Positions 25,917-34,750 of a stretch of DNA of 64,000 nucleotides are shown piece after piece. A program made the translations under genes and the position numbers. The DNA comes from an uncultured Veillonella sp. GTDB taxonomy: Bacteria; Bacillota; Negativicutes; Veillonellales; Veillonellaceae. The notes under the pieces are model-generated. The model made no database searches. It saw nothing but the letters and a program-made list of their open reading frames with translations, and was not told where the DNA came from. Position 1 is the first letter of the stretch, and every line of letters begins with the position of its first letter. The stretch lies in contig NZ_URAR01000003.1 in the NCBI RefSeq assembly GCF_900545795.1, forward strand, positions 1-64,000. Reading direction: 5' to 3'.

Positions 25917-26215
25917 GAGTTCCTCCTAGTATATATTGATGTATATGCTACCAAATATGTAGCTTGCCTTTTGTTTTTATTATTATACTATAGTTACGAT
26001 GATTCTACTATGTATAATTTACACATTTGTCCTCTCCATCTATATAGTATTTTTATAATACATATGTCCAGCAGTAATATCCTTTGTATATTACTTGGAT
26101 ACCATCCATATAAACGTAAAAAAGGATATAGCTTCTCTACAGCTATATCCTTAATACTTTTTCCATCATTTAGTTTATTTCAAAACATCAAAGCAAAGTT
26201 AAACAAATAATAGAT

Positions 26216-26662
26216 TTACATTTTTTCAATAATATGAGGCCAACTTTTTTCAATAAGCGCCTCGATTTGCTTAGCACATTCTATATATTCTTCCTGTGTA
26301 CCACCAAATGGATCCTGCACATCTTCACCAGTGCCAGCTAATTCGCCAAGACTCACAATTTTATCCTTTAAATTAGGAAATTGTCGCAACAAAGTATTTT
26401 TGTGATCACTTGAAAGTCCTACCACTAAATCAGCGGCGTCAATAAGAGGAATGGAAAGTGGTCGTGTTTGATGACTGGAAATATCTACTAAGTCTTTCAC
26501 GGCCTCTCGCGCATAAGGTGATACAGTACCACCAGGAACACAGAATAAGCCTGCAGACAAAGTCACAATATTCTGTTGTTCCTTCTCCGCTTTAGCGCGA
26601 AGCAAACCTTCTGCCATAGGGCTACGGCAAGTATTGCCGGTACAAACAAATAATATATTCAT
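26216..26662 (-). CDS. Low-molecular-weight protein-tyrosine/arginine phosphatase (YwlE-like)
   Basis: A 148-residue LMW-PTP-fold phosphatase. The P-loop CTGNTCRSPMAEG starts at Cys7 immediately after the first strand, and the general-acid Asp sits in VQDPFGG near residue 118. A Thr in the P-loop (CTGNTCRS rather than CxGNICRS) and the position between sua5 and rpiB match B. subtilis YwlE, which removes phosphate from protein arginine; tyrosine phosphatase activity cannot be excluded. ATG 26662 gives the standard N-terminus; an in-frame extension to 26719 is not supported. Confidence 0.92.
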   Translation of the reverse strand: MNILFVCTGNTCRSPMAEGLLRAKAEKEQQNIVTLSAGLFCVPGGTVSPYAREAVKDLVDISSHQTRPLSIPLIDAADLVVGLSSDHKNTLLRQFPNLKDKIVSLGELAGTGEDVQDPFGGTQEEYIECAKQIEALIEKSWPHIIEKM

Positions 26663-26739
26663 AATACAACCTCTTCTACATAAAATTAAAAGCAATATTT
26701 TATGATACAAGTGCACCAAGATACTGTGACACTATCGAT

Positions 26740-26900
26740 ACGCTTACACTAGCCTACTGCTAAGCTATCAGTAAAGTACCAATAATCTGCTCAAAACTAT
26801 CAGTAAGCGCCCAACAAACTACCACTAAGCTTCTAATAAGCTACTGCTAAGTTACCAATAACTTACTACTAAACTTCTGTCAAATTACTAAGTGGCCAAT
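26740..26900. repeat. Degenerate 11-12-nt tandem repeats
   Basis: Between sua5 and the phosphatase gene, minus-strand units such as GCTTATTAGAA, GCTTAGTGGTA, GTTTGTTGGGC and GCTTACTGATA recur about a dozen times. The gap (26663-26909) shows no terminator, so the repeats are probably inside the operon transcript. Confidence 0.65.
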
Positions 26901-26909
26901 AAGTATACA

Positions 26910-28304
26910 TTAGATATAAAATACTTGGTGCGCACTGGCTTTATCTAAGCGATTCATAATGGCCTTGCCTAGCCCTTCTGGCTTAACACCAGTAGCAAAA
27001 ATACGAGTTACCTTAGCTTCATTGAACTCCAATAACGAACGATATAATTTGCGAGCTAAACTTTTATAGTCAGAAGACTTGCCATACACAATTAGATGAT
27101 AAGGCAAAGCGAAATGGTCCAGCGTCCCCTTTAATTCAGCAGCTACCTCTTCACTCACCAAAAGACCAATTTTATCAGCTTCACTAAATGGAGTGACAGC
27201 CACTTTAAACTGCGATGAATCTTTATAGTCTATCATACAGGACACAAAACGTCCTCTAGTCTCTAATACTTCACCTAATGCCTTACTGAGTTCCTTATTA
27301 GTCCCTACAAGAGTGATTAAATTAGCATTAGGTGCATAGTGCTTATATTTCATGCCTGGTGCCTTAGGGGCTACTTCAGGAGCCGTAAGAGCTTCGTCAA
27401 AATCAACTTGCCCTTCACCTAATACAGCTTCTAGCATAGCCTTCGTAATCGCCCCAGGACGTAAAATTGTAACACCCTTAGCATGGCATTCTACAATCGT
27501 CGACTCTAGACCTACCTCACAAGGGCCAGCATCAGCAATGGCTTCAATGCGTCCTTTCATATCCTCATATACATCAGAGGCTGTCGTAGGACTAGGCCGT
27601 CCCGATATATTAGCACTTGGGGCCGCCACCGGCACACCAGCAGCTAATAAAATCTGGCGACAAATCTCATGATCTGGGCAGCGTAAAGCTACATTTAAGA
27701 GACCACCTGTAGCGCGCAAAGGCACTGCCTCTGACTTAGGCATAATAATAGTTAAAGGGCCTGGCCAAAAAACCTCCATCAATCGCTTAGCTACTAATGG
27801 TACTTCTTGTACTAGAGGAGCCACAGCCTCGCTATTAGGAACATGCAAAATGAGAGGATTATCTGATGGTCGCCCTTTGGCCTCATAAATGCGCCCCATA
27901 GCCACTTCATCTAAGCCATTGGCACCTAAGCCGTATACCGTTTCAGTGGGAATGGCTACCAATTTCCCCTCTTGAAGCAGCTGCCCTAATTCAGCAATTA
28001 CTTCTGGCGTAAAGTCTTTATAAATTACCGTCTCTACATCAAAGTCTGCTAGCACACCAGGGGCTAGATTATCAACAGTGCGTTTTGCTGTTTGACTAGC
28101 TGATTGTACTTGATTATCTATTTTTACTTGATTATCTATTTTTACTTGATTATCTATTTTTACTTGATTATCTGTACTTATTTGATTATCTGCTCTTTTT
28201 TGATTATCTGCTCTTTTTTGATTATCTAGATTAGTTTGATTCTCTTCTTTTACTTGATTATCTACTTCAGTTTGATTGTCTTCTTTTACTTCTTGATTAC
28301 TCAT
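26910..28304 (-). CDS. sua5: L-threonylcarbamoyladenylate synthase, Sua5 type, repeat-bearing N-terminus
   Basis: A 464-residue two-domain Sua5 that makes threonylcarbamoyl-AMP for tRNA t6A37. The YrdC domain spans about 95-285 (IPTETVYGLGANG, KGRPSDNPLI, PSANISGRPSPT); the linker APGMKYKHYAP leads to the C-terminal Sua5 domain (about 310-464). The first 80 or so residues are unusual: a hydrophilic tail built on the hexapeptide DNQVKI, with seven clear units at residues 33-68 after looser ones. Normal Sua5 is about 340-350 residues and starts near residue 90 here. The ATG at 28304 is 13 nt from GGAGG, a loose fit, but no better start lies downstream. It follows prmC by about 40 nt. Confidence 0.93.
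   Translation of the reverse strand: MSNQEVKEDNQTEVDNQVKEENQTNLDNQKRADNQKRADNQISTDNQVKIDNQVKIDNQVKIDNQVQSASQTAKRTVDNLAPGVLADFDVETVIYKDFTPEVIAELGQLLQEGKLVAIPTETVYGLGANGLDEVAMGRIYEAKGRPSDNPLILHVPNSEAVAPLVQEVPLVAKRLMEVFWPGPLTIIMPKSEAVPLRATGGLLNVALRCPDHEICRQILLAAGVPVAAPSANISGRPSPTTASDVYEDMKGRIEAIADAGPCEVGLESTIVECHAKGVTILRPGAITKAMLEAVLGEGQVDFDEALTAPEVAPKAPGMKYKHYAPNANLITLVGTNKELSKALGEVLETRGRFVSCMIDYKDSSQFKVAVTPFSEADKIGLLVSEEVAAELKGTLDHFALPYHLIVYGKSSDYKSLARKLYRSLLEFNEAKVTRIFATGVKPEGLGKAIMNRLDKASAHQVFYI
28101..28296 (-). repeat. 18-bp in-frame minisatellite in sua5
   Basis: Tandem 18-nt units such as TTGATTATCTATTTTTAC (plus strand) encode DNQVKI in the Sua5 tail. Three or more neighbouring units are identical and two further units (DNQKRA) are identical to each other, so copy number probably changes by slippage without breaking the frame. 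Confidence 0.9.
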
Positions 28305-28343
28305 CCAGTTATTTCGACCTCCCCATAATGGGTCTCTTGTTCG

Positions 28344-29222
28344 TTATTTCTTATTCCACCGCAAGGCCCGTACTATGCCTCCTAAATCTTTAGTCATAGT
28401 AACTTCACCATAGGCACCAGTTGCCTTTGCTAGTTCGATTATTTCAGATTCTTGGCCAATGCCAATCTCAAAGGCTAAGAAGCCACCTGATCTTAAAAAC
28501 TGTGGTGCCTTTGCTAAAAGCTGTCTATAAAAATCAAGACCATCTTCACCACCATCTAAGGCAATATGAGGCTCATTTAAAACTTCTGGAGCCAAATCCG
28601 CCATATCCTTACTCGGAATATAAGGTGGATTTGACACGATAACATCAAAGGCTTCTTTATACGTATTCACATCAGTTTCTAAAGCAGTCAACATATCTGA
28701 TTGCCATAATTTAGCGCGCTCAGTTAATTGAAGCTGCTCCCGATTAATAGCTGCCATCTGCAAGGCTTCTTTTGAAATATCTAGGCCAAGGCCTGTCGCC
28801 TTTGGTAAATAATGCAATAAGCTATATAAAATAGTGCCCGGACCTGTGCAAACATCCAATATATAGGGCGCTGCCTCAGGTGAAATTTGACTCAATAAAT
28901 CTTCAATAATCGTCTCTGTATCAGGACGCGGTATGAGCACATCTTTAGAAACAGAAAACATAAGACCCATGAATTCTTTCTTCCCAGTTACAGCAGCTAC
29001 ACTATAACCACTGGCGCGCTCTACGACTAAAGGGCGAAACTTATCTAGTTCCTCCTTTGTCATAGGCTTATCATAATGAGTATATAAATAAATTCGATCG
29101 ACGCCTAAAACGTGAGAAAGCAGTACTTCCCCATCCAAGCGACTTGATTCGACGCCTTTGGTGTGAAAATACTGCTCTGTCCATTGGAGCAGTCGACCTA
29201 TAGTCCAAAGCTCCTTAGGCAT
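28344..29222 (-). CDS. prmC: Release-factor glutamine methyltransferase
   Basis: A 292-residue PrmC/HemK protein that N5-methylates the Gln of the GGQ motif in release factors. The N-terminal helical domain holds SRLDGEVLLSHVLGVDR; the SAM domain has IPRPDTE, the motif I region ILDVCTGPGTI and the catalytic VSNPPYIP (about residues 190-197). The ATG at 29222 lies inside the last codons of prfA, an 8-nt overlap that implies coupled translation of enzyme and substrate. An in-frame start at 29264 would overlap more and add residues absent from the family. Confidence 0.96.
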   Translation of the reverse strand: MPKELWTIGRLLQWTEQYFHTKGVESSRLDGEVLLSHVLGVDRIYLYTHYDKPMTKEELDKFRPLVVERASGYSVAAVTGKKEFMGLMFSVSKDVLIPRPDTETIIEDLLSQISPEAAPYILDVCTGPGTILYSLLHYLPKATGLGLDISKEALQMAAINREQLQLTERAKLWQSDMLTALETDVNTYKEAFDVIVSNPPYIPSKDMADLAPEVLNEPHIALDGGEDGLDFYRQLLAKAPQFLRSGGFLAFEIGIGQESEIIELAKATGAYGEVTMTKDLGGIVRALRWNKK

Positions 29223-30300
29223 TGTTATCCGTCTCCTGCATCTTAGCTGCTTGATCAGCTGCAATTAGCGCTTGAATTAATTCATCTAAATCGCCATTTA
29301 AAACTTGATCTAATTTATAAAGGGTTAAATTGATGCGATGATCAGTAACACGGCCTTGAGGGAAATTATAGGTACGAATACGCTCGCTTCGATCCCCAGT
29401 CCCTACTTGACTCTTACGATCTGCTGCTAAGCTAGCAGCCGCTTCTTGTTCCGCTTTATCTTGCAACTTCGCACGTAAAACGCGCATTGCCTTATCTTTA
29501 TTTTTTAATTGTGAACGTTCATCCTGACAAGCTACTACGATACCAGTTGGTTTATGCGTAATACGTACAGCTGATTCCGTACGGTTAACGTGCTGTCCAC
29601 CAGCGCCACTGGCACAATATGTATCAATTTGTAAATCTTTGTCATTAATTTCAATATCCACATCTTCTGCTTCAGGAAGTACCGCTACAGTCACTGTAGA
29701 CGTGTGAATACGACCGGATGATTCAGTTTCTGGTACGCGCTGTACACGATGTACACCAGATTCAAACTTAAGCTTAGAATAAGCGCTGTTCCCATCTACA
29801 GAGAACACCACTTCTTTAAAGCCGCCCAATTCTGGCGCATTAGAATCAATAATTTCACAACGCCAACCTTGAGCTTCTGCATACTTAGTATACATGCGGA
29901 ATAAATCCCCCGCAAAGAGAGCCGCTTCATCGCCGCCAGCACCACCGCGAATTTCCACAATAACGTTTTTATCATCATTAGGATCTTTAGGTAATAAGAG
30001 AATATGCAAGCGTTCTTCTAACTCTTCTTTCTTCTCTTTAAGTTCCTTAAGTTCTTCCTGTGCCATTTCACGAAATTCTTCATCCATGGACTTATCTTCT
30101 AATACTTCAAGAGCTTCATCAATCCCTGCTAAGGTTTGTTTGTACTCTCTAAAAGCAGTTACTGTCTCCGTAAGACTAGCATGTTGGCGCGTAAGTTTTT
30201 GCCACTCTTGTTGACGGGCAATTACCTCAGGGTCACTAATGCGCTGTTCCAAGTCCATATATTTATCTTCAATTACTTGTAGTTTATCAACTAATACCAT
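29215..30300 (-). CDS. prfA: Peptide chain release factor 1
   Basis: A 361-residue class I release factor for UAG and UAA. The GGQ motif is seen in GAGGQHVNRTESAVRITH. The codon-recognition PxT-type segment is in the preceding domain (RVPETESSGRIHTS), and RIRTYNFPQGRVTDHRI is typical of RF1. Length is normal. It precedes prmC with an overlap and follows yqhQ by 35 nt, in conserved order. Confidence 0.97.
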   Translation of the reverse strand: MVLVDKLQVIEDKYMDLEQRISDPEVIARQQEWQKLTRQHASLTETVTAFREYKQTLAGIDEALEVLEDKSMDEEFREMAQEELKELKEKKEELEERLHILLLPKDPNDDKNVIVEIRGGAGGDEAALFAGDLFRMYTKYAEAQGWRCEIIDSNAPELGGFKEVVFSVDGNSAYSKLKFESGVHRVQRVPETESSGRIHTSTVTVAVLPEAEDVDIEINDKDLQIDTYCASGAGGQHVNRTESAVRITHKPTGIVVACQDERSQLKNKDKAMRVLRAKLQDKAEQEAAASLAADRKSQVGTGDRSERIRTYNFPQGRVTDHRINLTLYKLDQVLNGDLDELIQALIAADQAAKMQETDNNA

Positions 30301-30335
30301 CGAAAAAGATACCCCTTTCAGGTGTTAACTAACGC

Positions 30336-31223
30336 TTAACTTTCGTACGCTTCTGCTTCACTTGGGCGCACTGCTTCTAGGGCTCTAATGGCCACTTCAA
30401 TTTGATCATCCTCTGGCTCACGAGTTGTCATATACTGCAACCACAAACCCGGTGTGATGAGGAATTTTACAAAGCCATTTTCACTGCGACCAGCTAAACG
30501 AATTAATTCATACGCAATCCCTGCCACTACAGGCATGAGTACTACACGTGATACAATTCGCTCCCATAAACTAGGCCAGCCCAAGAAGGCAAAAACAAAA
30601 ATACTGGTCACCATTACTATCAACAAGAAATTAGTGCCACAACGAGCATGTAATCTTGAATGGCGACGCACATTTTCCACGGTTAATGGCATGTCATTTT
30701 CATAAGTATGAATCGTCTTATGTTCAGCCCCATGATATTGAAACACGCGCTGAATATCCTTAGTCTGTCCAATGCCCCAAATATAGGCTAAAAACAAGAC
30801 TAAACGTATACAACCTTCAATTATATTTAGTAAGAAATGATTATCTCCTATGCCAGGAATAAGTTTTGCTGCATAAGTTGGCAAGGCTAAAAACAAGCCA
30901 ATCGCCACTACAGTTGAAAATGCCATAGTCAGAGCAATCTCTTTATTAGTCATTTCTTCTTCCTCTTCACCGGCCGCTTTCGCTGAAAACGCTAAGGCTT
31001 TCATGCCGATAACCAAGGATTCATATAGGGCTACACAGCCGCGTAACATAGGTTTCTTCAAAATAGGATACTTGTCACTAATGGACGAAGTCGTATAAGA
31101 ATCGACCACAATATTGCCATCTGGCTCGCGCACTGCTGTAGCTGTATATCTTGGGCCACGCATCATTACACCTTCAATGACGGCCTGGCCTCCAACAAAT
31201 TTCTTAACTCTTTTTTCTTCCAA
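30336..31223 (-). CDS. yqhQ: DUF1385 membrane protein (YqhQ-like)
   Basis: A 295-residue protein with the family start VGGQAVIEGVMMRGP (about residues 9-23) and four to five membrane segments (about 95-115, 140-165, 195-215, 220-240). FQYHGAEHKTIHTYE and RRHSRLHARCGTNFL are the conserved His-rich loops that might bind a metal. Function is unknown; it is commonly found beside rpmE and prfA. I place the start at TTG 31223, five nt after GGAGGAG, because that ribosome site would otherwise lie inside the gene (ATG 31238 or 31244). Confidence 0.85.
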   Translation of the reverse strand: MEEKRVKKFVGGQAVIEGVMMRGPRYTATAVREPDGNIVVDSYTTSSISDKYPILKKPMLRGCVALYESLVIGMKALAFSAKAAGEEEEEMTNKEIALTMAFSTVVAIGLFLALPTYAAKLIPGIGDNHFLLNIIEGCIRLVLFLAYIWGIGQTKDIQRVFQYHGAEHKTIHTYENDMPLTVENVRRHSRLHARCGTNFLLIVMVTSIFVFAFLGWPSLWERIVSRVVLMPVVAGIAYELIRLAGRSENGFVKFLITPGLWLQYMTTREPEDDQIEVAIRALEAVRPSEAEAYES

Positions 31224-31249
31224 AGCGTCTCCTCCCATAAACAAATATA

Positions 31250-31269
31250 GGCAGAGCCGAAGCTCTGCC
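31250..31269 (-). terminator. UUCG-loop terminator of rpmE
   Basis: On the minus strand GGCAGAGC-TTCG-GCTCTGCC, an 8-bp stem capped by the very stable UUCG tetraloop, followed by TATATTT. The T-run is weak, so partial read-through into yqhQ is likely. Confidence 0.7.
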
Positions 31270-31298
31270 GTATTATTTGTATAGCTAGACTACAGTAA

Positions 31299-31496
31299 TT
31301 ATTTACCGTAACGCTTGTTGAATTGTTCGATACGACCGCGAGCTTGAGCAGTACGTTGCTGTCCTGTGAAGAACGGATGGCAGTTGGAGCAAACGTCAAC
31401 GCGAAGATCATTCTTAACAGAACCAGTTTTAAATGTATTGCCACAGCCACATGTTACGGTAGCTTCACCATAATTAGGATGAATTCCTTCTTTCAT
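31299..31496 (-). CDS. rpmE: Ribosomal protein bL31, zinc-binding form
   Basis: A 65-residue bL31 with KEGIHPNY at the start and the four zinc ligands CGC (16 and 18) and CSNC (36 and 39), then HPFFTGQQR. The presence of all four Cys makes it the zinc-containing (C+) form, as opposed to the C- paralogue induced by zinc starvation. ATG 31496 has an AGAGGTG site; an upstream in-frame start at 31556 would add 20 residues absent from bL31. Confidence 0.97.
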   Translation of the reverse strand: MKEGIHPNYGEATVTCGCGNTFKTGSVKNDLRVDVCSNCHPFFTGQQRTAQARGRIEQFNKRYGK

Positions 31497-31585
31497 TCTA
31501 TACACCTCTTTCCACTGTCCAAAACTATGCTTATTGATTATATCATGGTCAATCACTTAATGCAACTAAAGAAGAAAAATTATTC

Positions 31586-31885
31586 TTATTCCCCTGCTTG
31601 TTCAGCCGCTTTCTCAGCGGCCTTAGCTTCAGCGCGCTCTTTAAGCGATTCTTCCATGGCTTCTTCTAAATCTACTTCATTTAATAAATCGCGAAGTGCA
31701 ATGATTTCTTCCAAAGATAAAGTAATGCCTTTAGTCATACCATTGTATTCGCTATCCCAAGAGCGAAGGTCAAATTTTGGGTTATAACGTCCCCAACTTG
31801 TGCAAGTTAATTGCTTCTTCCAACCATCTTTATTTTCAGATAAAGTGCCTAATACTTTATATATTTCAAAATTTACAACTGCCAT
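31586..31885 (-). CDS. ydbC: YdbC/PC4-like single-stranded DNA-binding protein
   Basis: A 99-residue protein whose first 75 residues match the YdbC family of PC4-like proteins: NFEIYKVLGTLSENKDGWKKQL, KFDLRSWD and MTKGITLSLEE. The Lactococcus homologue binds ssDNA as a PC4-type dimer; a role in replication, repair or transcription is inferred. The last 25 residues are an Ala/Glu/Lys-rich helix likely to be a flexible tail. It lies 90 nt before rpmE and after the unrecognised 525-residue gene. Confidence 0.87.
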   Translation of the reverse strand: MAVVNFEIYKVLGTLSENKDGWKKQLTCTSWGRYNPKFDLRSWDSEYNGMTKGITLSLEEIIALRDLLNEVDLEEAMEESLKERAEAKAAEKAAEQAGE

Positions 31886-31948
31886 AGTATCCCTCCTCGT
31901 CTATTGTTATACTGTAGCTTAATTACTTAGGTCTGTCAATTTAGATTT

Positions 31949-33526
31949 TTATTTTTTATCAAATCGCATAGTGTCTGGAATTATGCCTTCACTCAATGAA
32001 TCGATTTGCATCTCATATTTAGACTTAATCGCTACAAGCTCCTGTTCATAAGCAGTGGCTGCCGCCTTCAATGCTGTAGTCAATTCATTTAAGCCCTCTT
32101 CTTTTACTATTTGACGACGTATACTGCCCATCAACTGCAATAAAGCAGGCGTAGAAATGACCATTTGAGCTAATGTTTTTAAAATAATTTTCCCTTTTTC
32201 ACTGCTAAAGAAGGCATGCCATAAAAAAGCCGCTCGTTCATCAGGGAAAAACCAATACGATTCTGCTTCACTCATCGTAGGCAGGCTTTCATTTACAATG
32301 GCATCATAGGCCTCTTCAGTCATAGACGCTGTAAAGTCACGTTTTGGTTCCACTACTTCAAGGGATATAGTCACATCAGTGCCTTTTCGTTTTACCAATA
32401 ACTTCATGCCACCAGCGGCATACATAAGTTTTTGACGATACGCAGGCAATTTGCTGTCCACCGTCATGTAACCGTCTTCACCAAGGGTTGGCAATTGAGC
32501 TTGCAAAGCTGGTGCAATGCCACAAAGAGACAATCCATAAGCCACTAGCGAGAACGTATCCATGCTAGCTAGTACTTCATGAGGCAAAGCAATAAATGGC
32601 GTAGTTCGCACCATACTCCCCGGAGTCACGCCTTGGCTAGCAATCCCGTCTGCAACAAGTTCAGCTATTTCAAGTCTAACTTTTTTGATGTCATGATTTG
32701 TATAAGCAAATTCATACACACCTAAAGGCGCCCATTCACGCACTACTTCCAAGCGCTTTTGCAAGAGCATAAATTGAATGGCCATGCGATTAACACCCAT
32801 TTGATCTTGCACAGCACTAATAGGAATTAAAAAATGAGCCGTTCCCTCCGGTGTAATATTGCCTACGCGCAATGCTAATTCTTCCATAATAGCTACTGGT
32901 GCACGGAAAAGCCCCGTAGTAGCTGCTACAATATGGTCAAATACTACATCTTCTGGCCAATCAGTAATGACAGGTGCCAAAGGATATAATGCTTTTATCA
33001 TATGAGCTGTTGCCTCAGACACAACATATAATAACAAGCGCTCCATTGGAATTTGCTTCATAATAAAAGGCAAGAGATCTAAATACTCTTCTACATAAGC
33101 AAATAAAATCATTCCTTCACTTGTCGCTAATGTCTCTACAATACGCTCCAACGGTTCTCGTAAAAGTGCCCCACCAGCGAGGCCTTCACTGTACCCCGTT
33201 TCACTTACAATCCTAGGTAATGAACCACTGTCTTTTTCATTAGGAATAGACATTATATAGACTTGCTTTACTGCTTCGCGATCAACTAACACTTCATTAA
33301 ATGGCAAAGGGCCAAAATCAGCTTCCGTCGCCTTAGCAGCATCAAATAAATCCTGTACATCTACAGTGTCTGGTGCCTCTTTATACGCCGGATGTGCCTC
33401 TTCAAGTATATGTTTCATCGCTATACAGCGGATAATCTCATTAATTACATTCTCGCCTCGTATCCCTAGTGCTTCATAGGGTTGTAACGAGAATTTACGA
33501 AGCTGGCTATTTTTTATTTCAGTCAT
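31949..33526 (-). CDS. Unrecognised 525-residue protein, methyltransferase-like fold
   Basis: I do not recognise this family. It is soluble-looking, without signal peptide or membrane segment. Residues 135-290 follow the order of an adenine-N6 methyltransferase: a strand and helix (138-158), LLLYVVSEATAHMIKALYP (165-182) like the acidic end of strand 2, VVFDHIVAATTGLF (194-207) where N6 enzymes have FDxIxANPPF, and EGTAHFLIPISA then KRLEVVREWAPLGVYEFAYTN, like the conserved 'gGraaiVvP' and 'LPxGvF' segments. The catalytic NPPF/Y is absent, so methylation is unlikely. The C-terminal third is helical (440-510). It starts with ATG 33526, three nt after the nth stop codon, so the two are translated together. 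A link to DNA repair or DNA binding is inference. Confidence 0.75.
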   Translation of the reverse strand: MTEIKNSQLRKFSLQPYEALGIRGENVINEIIRCIAMKHILEEAHPAYKEAPDTVDVQDLFDAAKATEADFGPLPFNEVLVDREAVKQVYIMSIPNEKDSGSLPRIVSETGYSEGLAGGALLREPLERIVETLATSEGMILFAYVEEYLDLLPFIMKQIPMERLLLYVVSEATAHMIKALYPLAPVITDWPEDVVFDHIVAATTGLFRAPVAIMEELALRVGNITPEGTAHFLIPISAVQDQMGVNRMAIQFMLLQKRLEVVREWAPLGVYEFAYTNHDIKKVRLEIAELVADGIASQGVTPGSMVRTTPFIALPHEVLASMDTFSLVAYGLSLCGIAPALQAQLPTLGEDGYMTVDSKLPAYRQKLMYAAGGMKLLVKRKGTDVTISLEVVEPKRDFTASMTEEAYDAIVNESLPTMSEAESYWFFPDERAAFLWHAFFSSEKGKIILKTLAQMVISTPALLQLMGSIRRQIVKEEGLNELTTALKAAATAYEQELVAIKSKYEMQIDSLSEGIIPDTMRFDKK

Positions 33527-33529
33527 TCA

Positions 33530-34165
33530 TTATTCCTTTCCTGCCGAAGGGCACACCTGAGCCAATGGGCATTCGCCACATAAAGGCTTGCGCGCCTTAC
33601 ATATTTTACGTCCATGCCAAATAATCCAATGATGAGCGGCACTCCATTTATCCATAGGGATGGCCTTCTTCAGTTTCTCCTCTACCTCATCAGGAGTTTT
33701 GCCACGAGCTAGACCCAATCGATTGGATACGCGAAATACATGTGTATCTACGGCAATGGCCGGGGTATTAAACAATACAGAAATCAATACATTAGCAGTT
33801 TTTCGCCCTACCCCTGGCAAGGTAACTAACTCATCAAACTGTTCTGGCACCTCGCCATGGTATTTTTCTAATAATATTTGGCAGGTTTTTATTAAATTCG
33901 CCGCCTTAGCACGATACAGACCACAGTCGCGAATCAACACTTCTAACTTAGGAACACCTAAGGCTAACATTTTAGCGGGATGATCATACGCTGGAAACAA
34001 GCGCTTAGTAATAATATTTACGCGCTCATCTGTGCATTGTGCGGACAAAACAACGGCTACTAATAACTCAAAGGGATTATTATAGTCAAGAGCTACCTTC
34101 GCATCTTTATATACAGTTTCTAATATATGAATTTGTTCACTTTTTATCGCTTTTGTTACGCGCAT
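33530..34165 (-). CDS. nth: Endonuclease III
   Basis: A 211-residue DNA glycosylase/AP lyase for oxidised pyrimidines. Helix-hairpin-helix LPGVGRKTA with the catalytic Lys, the catalytic Asp in AVDTHVFRVSNRL, and the C-terminal 4Fe-4S ligands C-x6-C-x2-C-x5-C (CKARKPLCGECPLAQVC) are present. The start is ATG 34165, seven nt after GGAG; an in-frame TTG four codons earlier overlaps that site. It is followed at once by the 525-residue gene. Confidence 0.97.
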   Translation of the reverse strand: MRVTKAIKSEQIHILETVYKDAKVALDYNNPFELLVAVVLSAQCTDERVNIITKRLFPAYDHPAKMLALGVPKLEVLIRDCGLYRAKAANLIKTCQILLEKYHGEVPEQFDELVTLPGVGRKTANVLISVLFNTPAIAVDTHVFRVSNRLGLARGKTPDEVEEKLKKAIPMDKWSAAHHWIIWHGRKICKARKPLCGECPLAQVCPSAGKE

Positions 34166-34311
34166 ATTTATCTCCAACTTTGAAATTATATAATAACAAT
34201 ACTTTATTATAGCACTATATTTTCGAATTTATCAAAATTTTACCACCTAGTATGTGCTGTATCAAATCTAATATCTGCCCTATCTATTCTAGTACCTACT
34301 GTATCTAATTT

Positions 34312-34371
34312 AAAGCTACTCTATCTATTTTAAATCTAATCTATCTATTTTAAATCTACTCTACCTATTTT
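34312..34371. repeat. 20-nt tandem array upstream of nth
   Basis: Three adjacent 20-nt units (34312, 34332, 34352) of the type AAATCTACTCTATCTATTTT, with looser relatives from about 34262. They fill the middle of the 309-nt divergent gap between nth and ynzC. No other element is seen except the ynzC promoter. Confidence 0.85.
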
Positions 34372-34441
34372 AGTAGCTTCTGTCTTATATCTGACTTTTA
34401 TAAGATAAAAAATACAACACTCTCATAGCATTTACAAAGTA

Positions 34442-34450
34442 TGGTATAAT
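34442..34450 (+). promoter_or_regulatory. Extended -10 promoter of ynzC
   Basis: TGGTATAAT is an extended -10 (TGn followed by TATAAT) 24 nt before the start codon; the -35 place reads CTCATA, a poor match, as is common for extended -10 promoters. Confidence 0.6.
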
Positions 34451-34474
34451 TGAAAATATAAATAGGAGGTCTCT

Positions 34475-34693
34475 ATGAATATAAATGATACATTAAAACG
34501 AATTAATGAATTAGCACATAAAAAGAAATCTGGTATTCCTTTAACTGAAGAAGAACTAGCTGAAAAAAAAGAACTCTATGCTGTGTACCTAAGCTTCATT
34601 CGCAATCAAGTGAAAGATCAATTAGACCGTATTGAATTTGTAGATGAAGAACCTAGTTCCAACACATCAAAAACAGACAAAAAACTAAACTAA
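34475..34693 (+). CDS. ynzC: DUF896 protein (YnzC family)
   Basis: A 72-residue cytoplasmic protein matching the UPF0291/DUF896 family: INELAHKKKSGIPLTEEELAEK and the following RNQVKDQLDRIEFVDE. The family forms a two-helix bundle; B. subtilis YnzC lies in the SOS-controlled yneA operon, but the function is unknown and no LexA box is apparent here. AGGAGG precedes ATG. The C-terminal tail is polar. Own promoter and terminator make it monocistronic. Confidence 0.9.
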   Translation: MNINDTLKRINELAHKKKSGIPLTEEELAEKKELYAVYLSFIRNQVKDQLDRIEFVDEEPSSNTSKTDKKLN

Positions 34694-34697
34694 ACAA

Positions 34698-34744
34698 AAA
34701 GACAGGTCCCCTACTAGCTTATAGCCTAGCAGAACCTGTCTTTT
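34698..34744. terminator. Bidirectional terminator, ynzC and aminotransferase
   Basis: Arms AAAGACAGGT (34698-34707) and ACCTGTCTTT (34734-34743), with an inner CTAG-rich hairpin, T-rich on both strands, between two convergent genes. Confidence 0.88.
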
Positions 34745-34750
34745 ATTATG

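Noticed and set aside
28101..28296. Possible CRISPR array
   Set aside because: Units are directly adjacent 18-mers in frame with sua5, without spacers.
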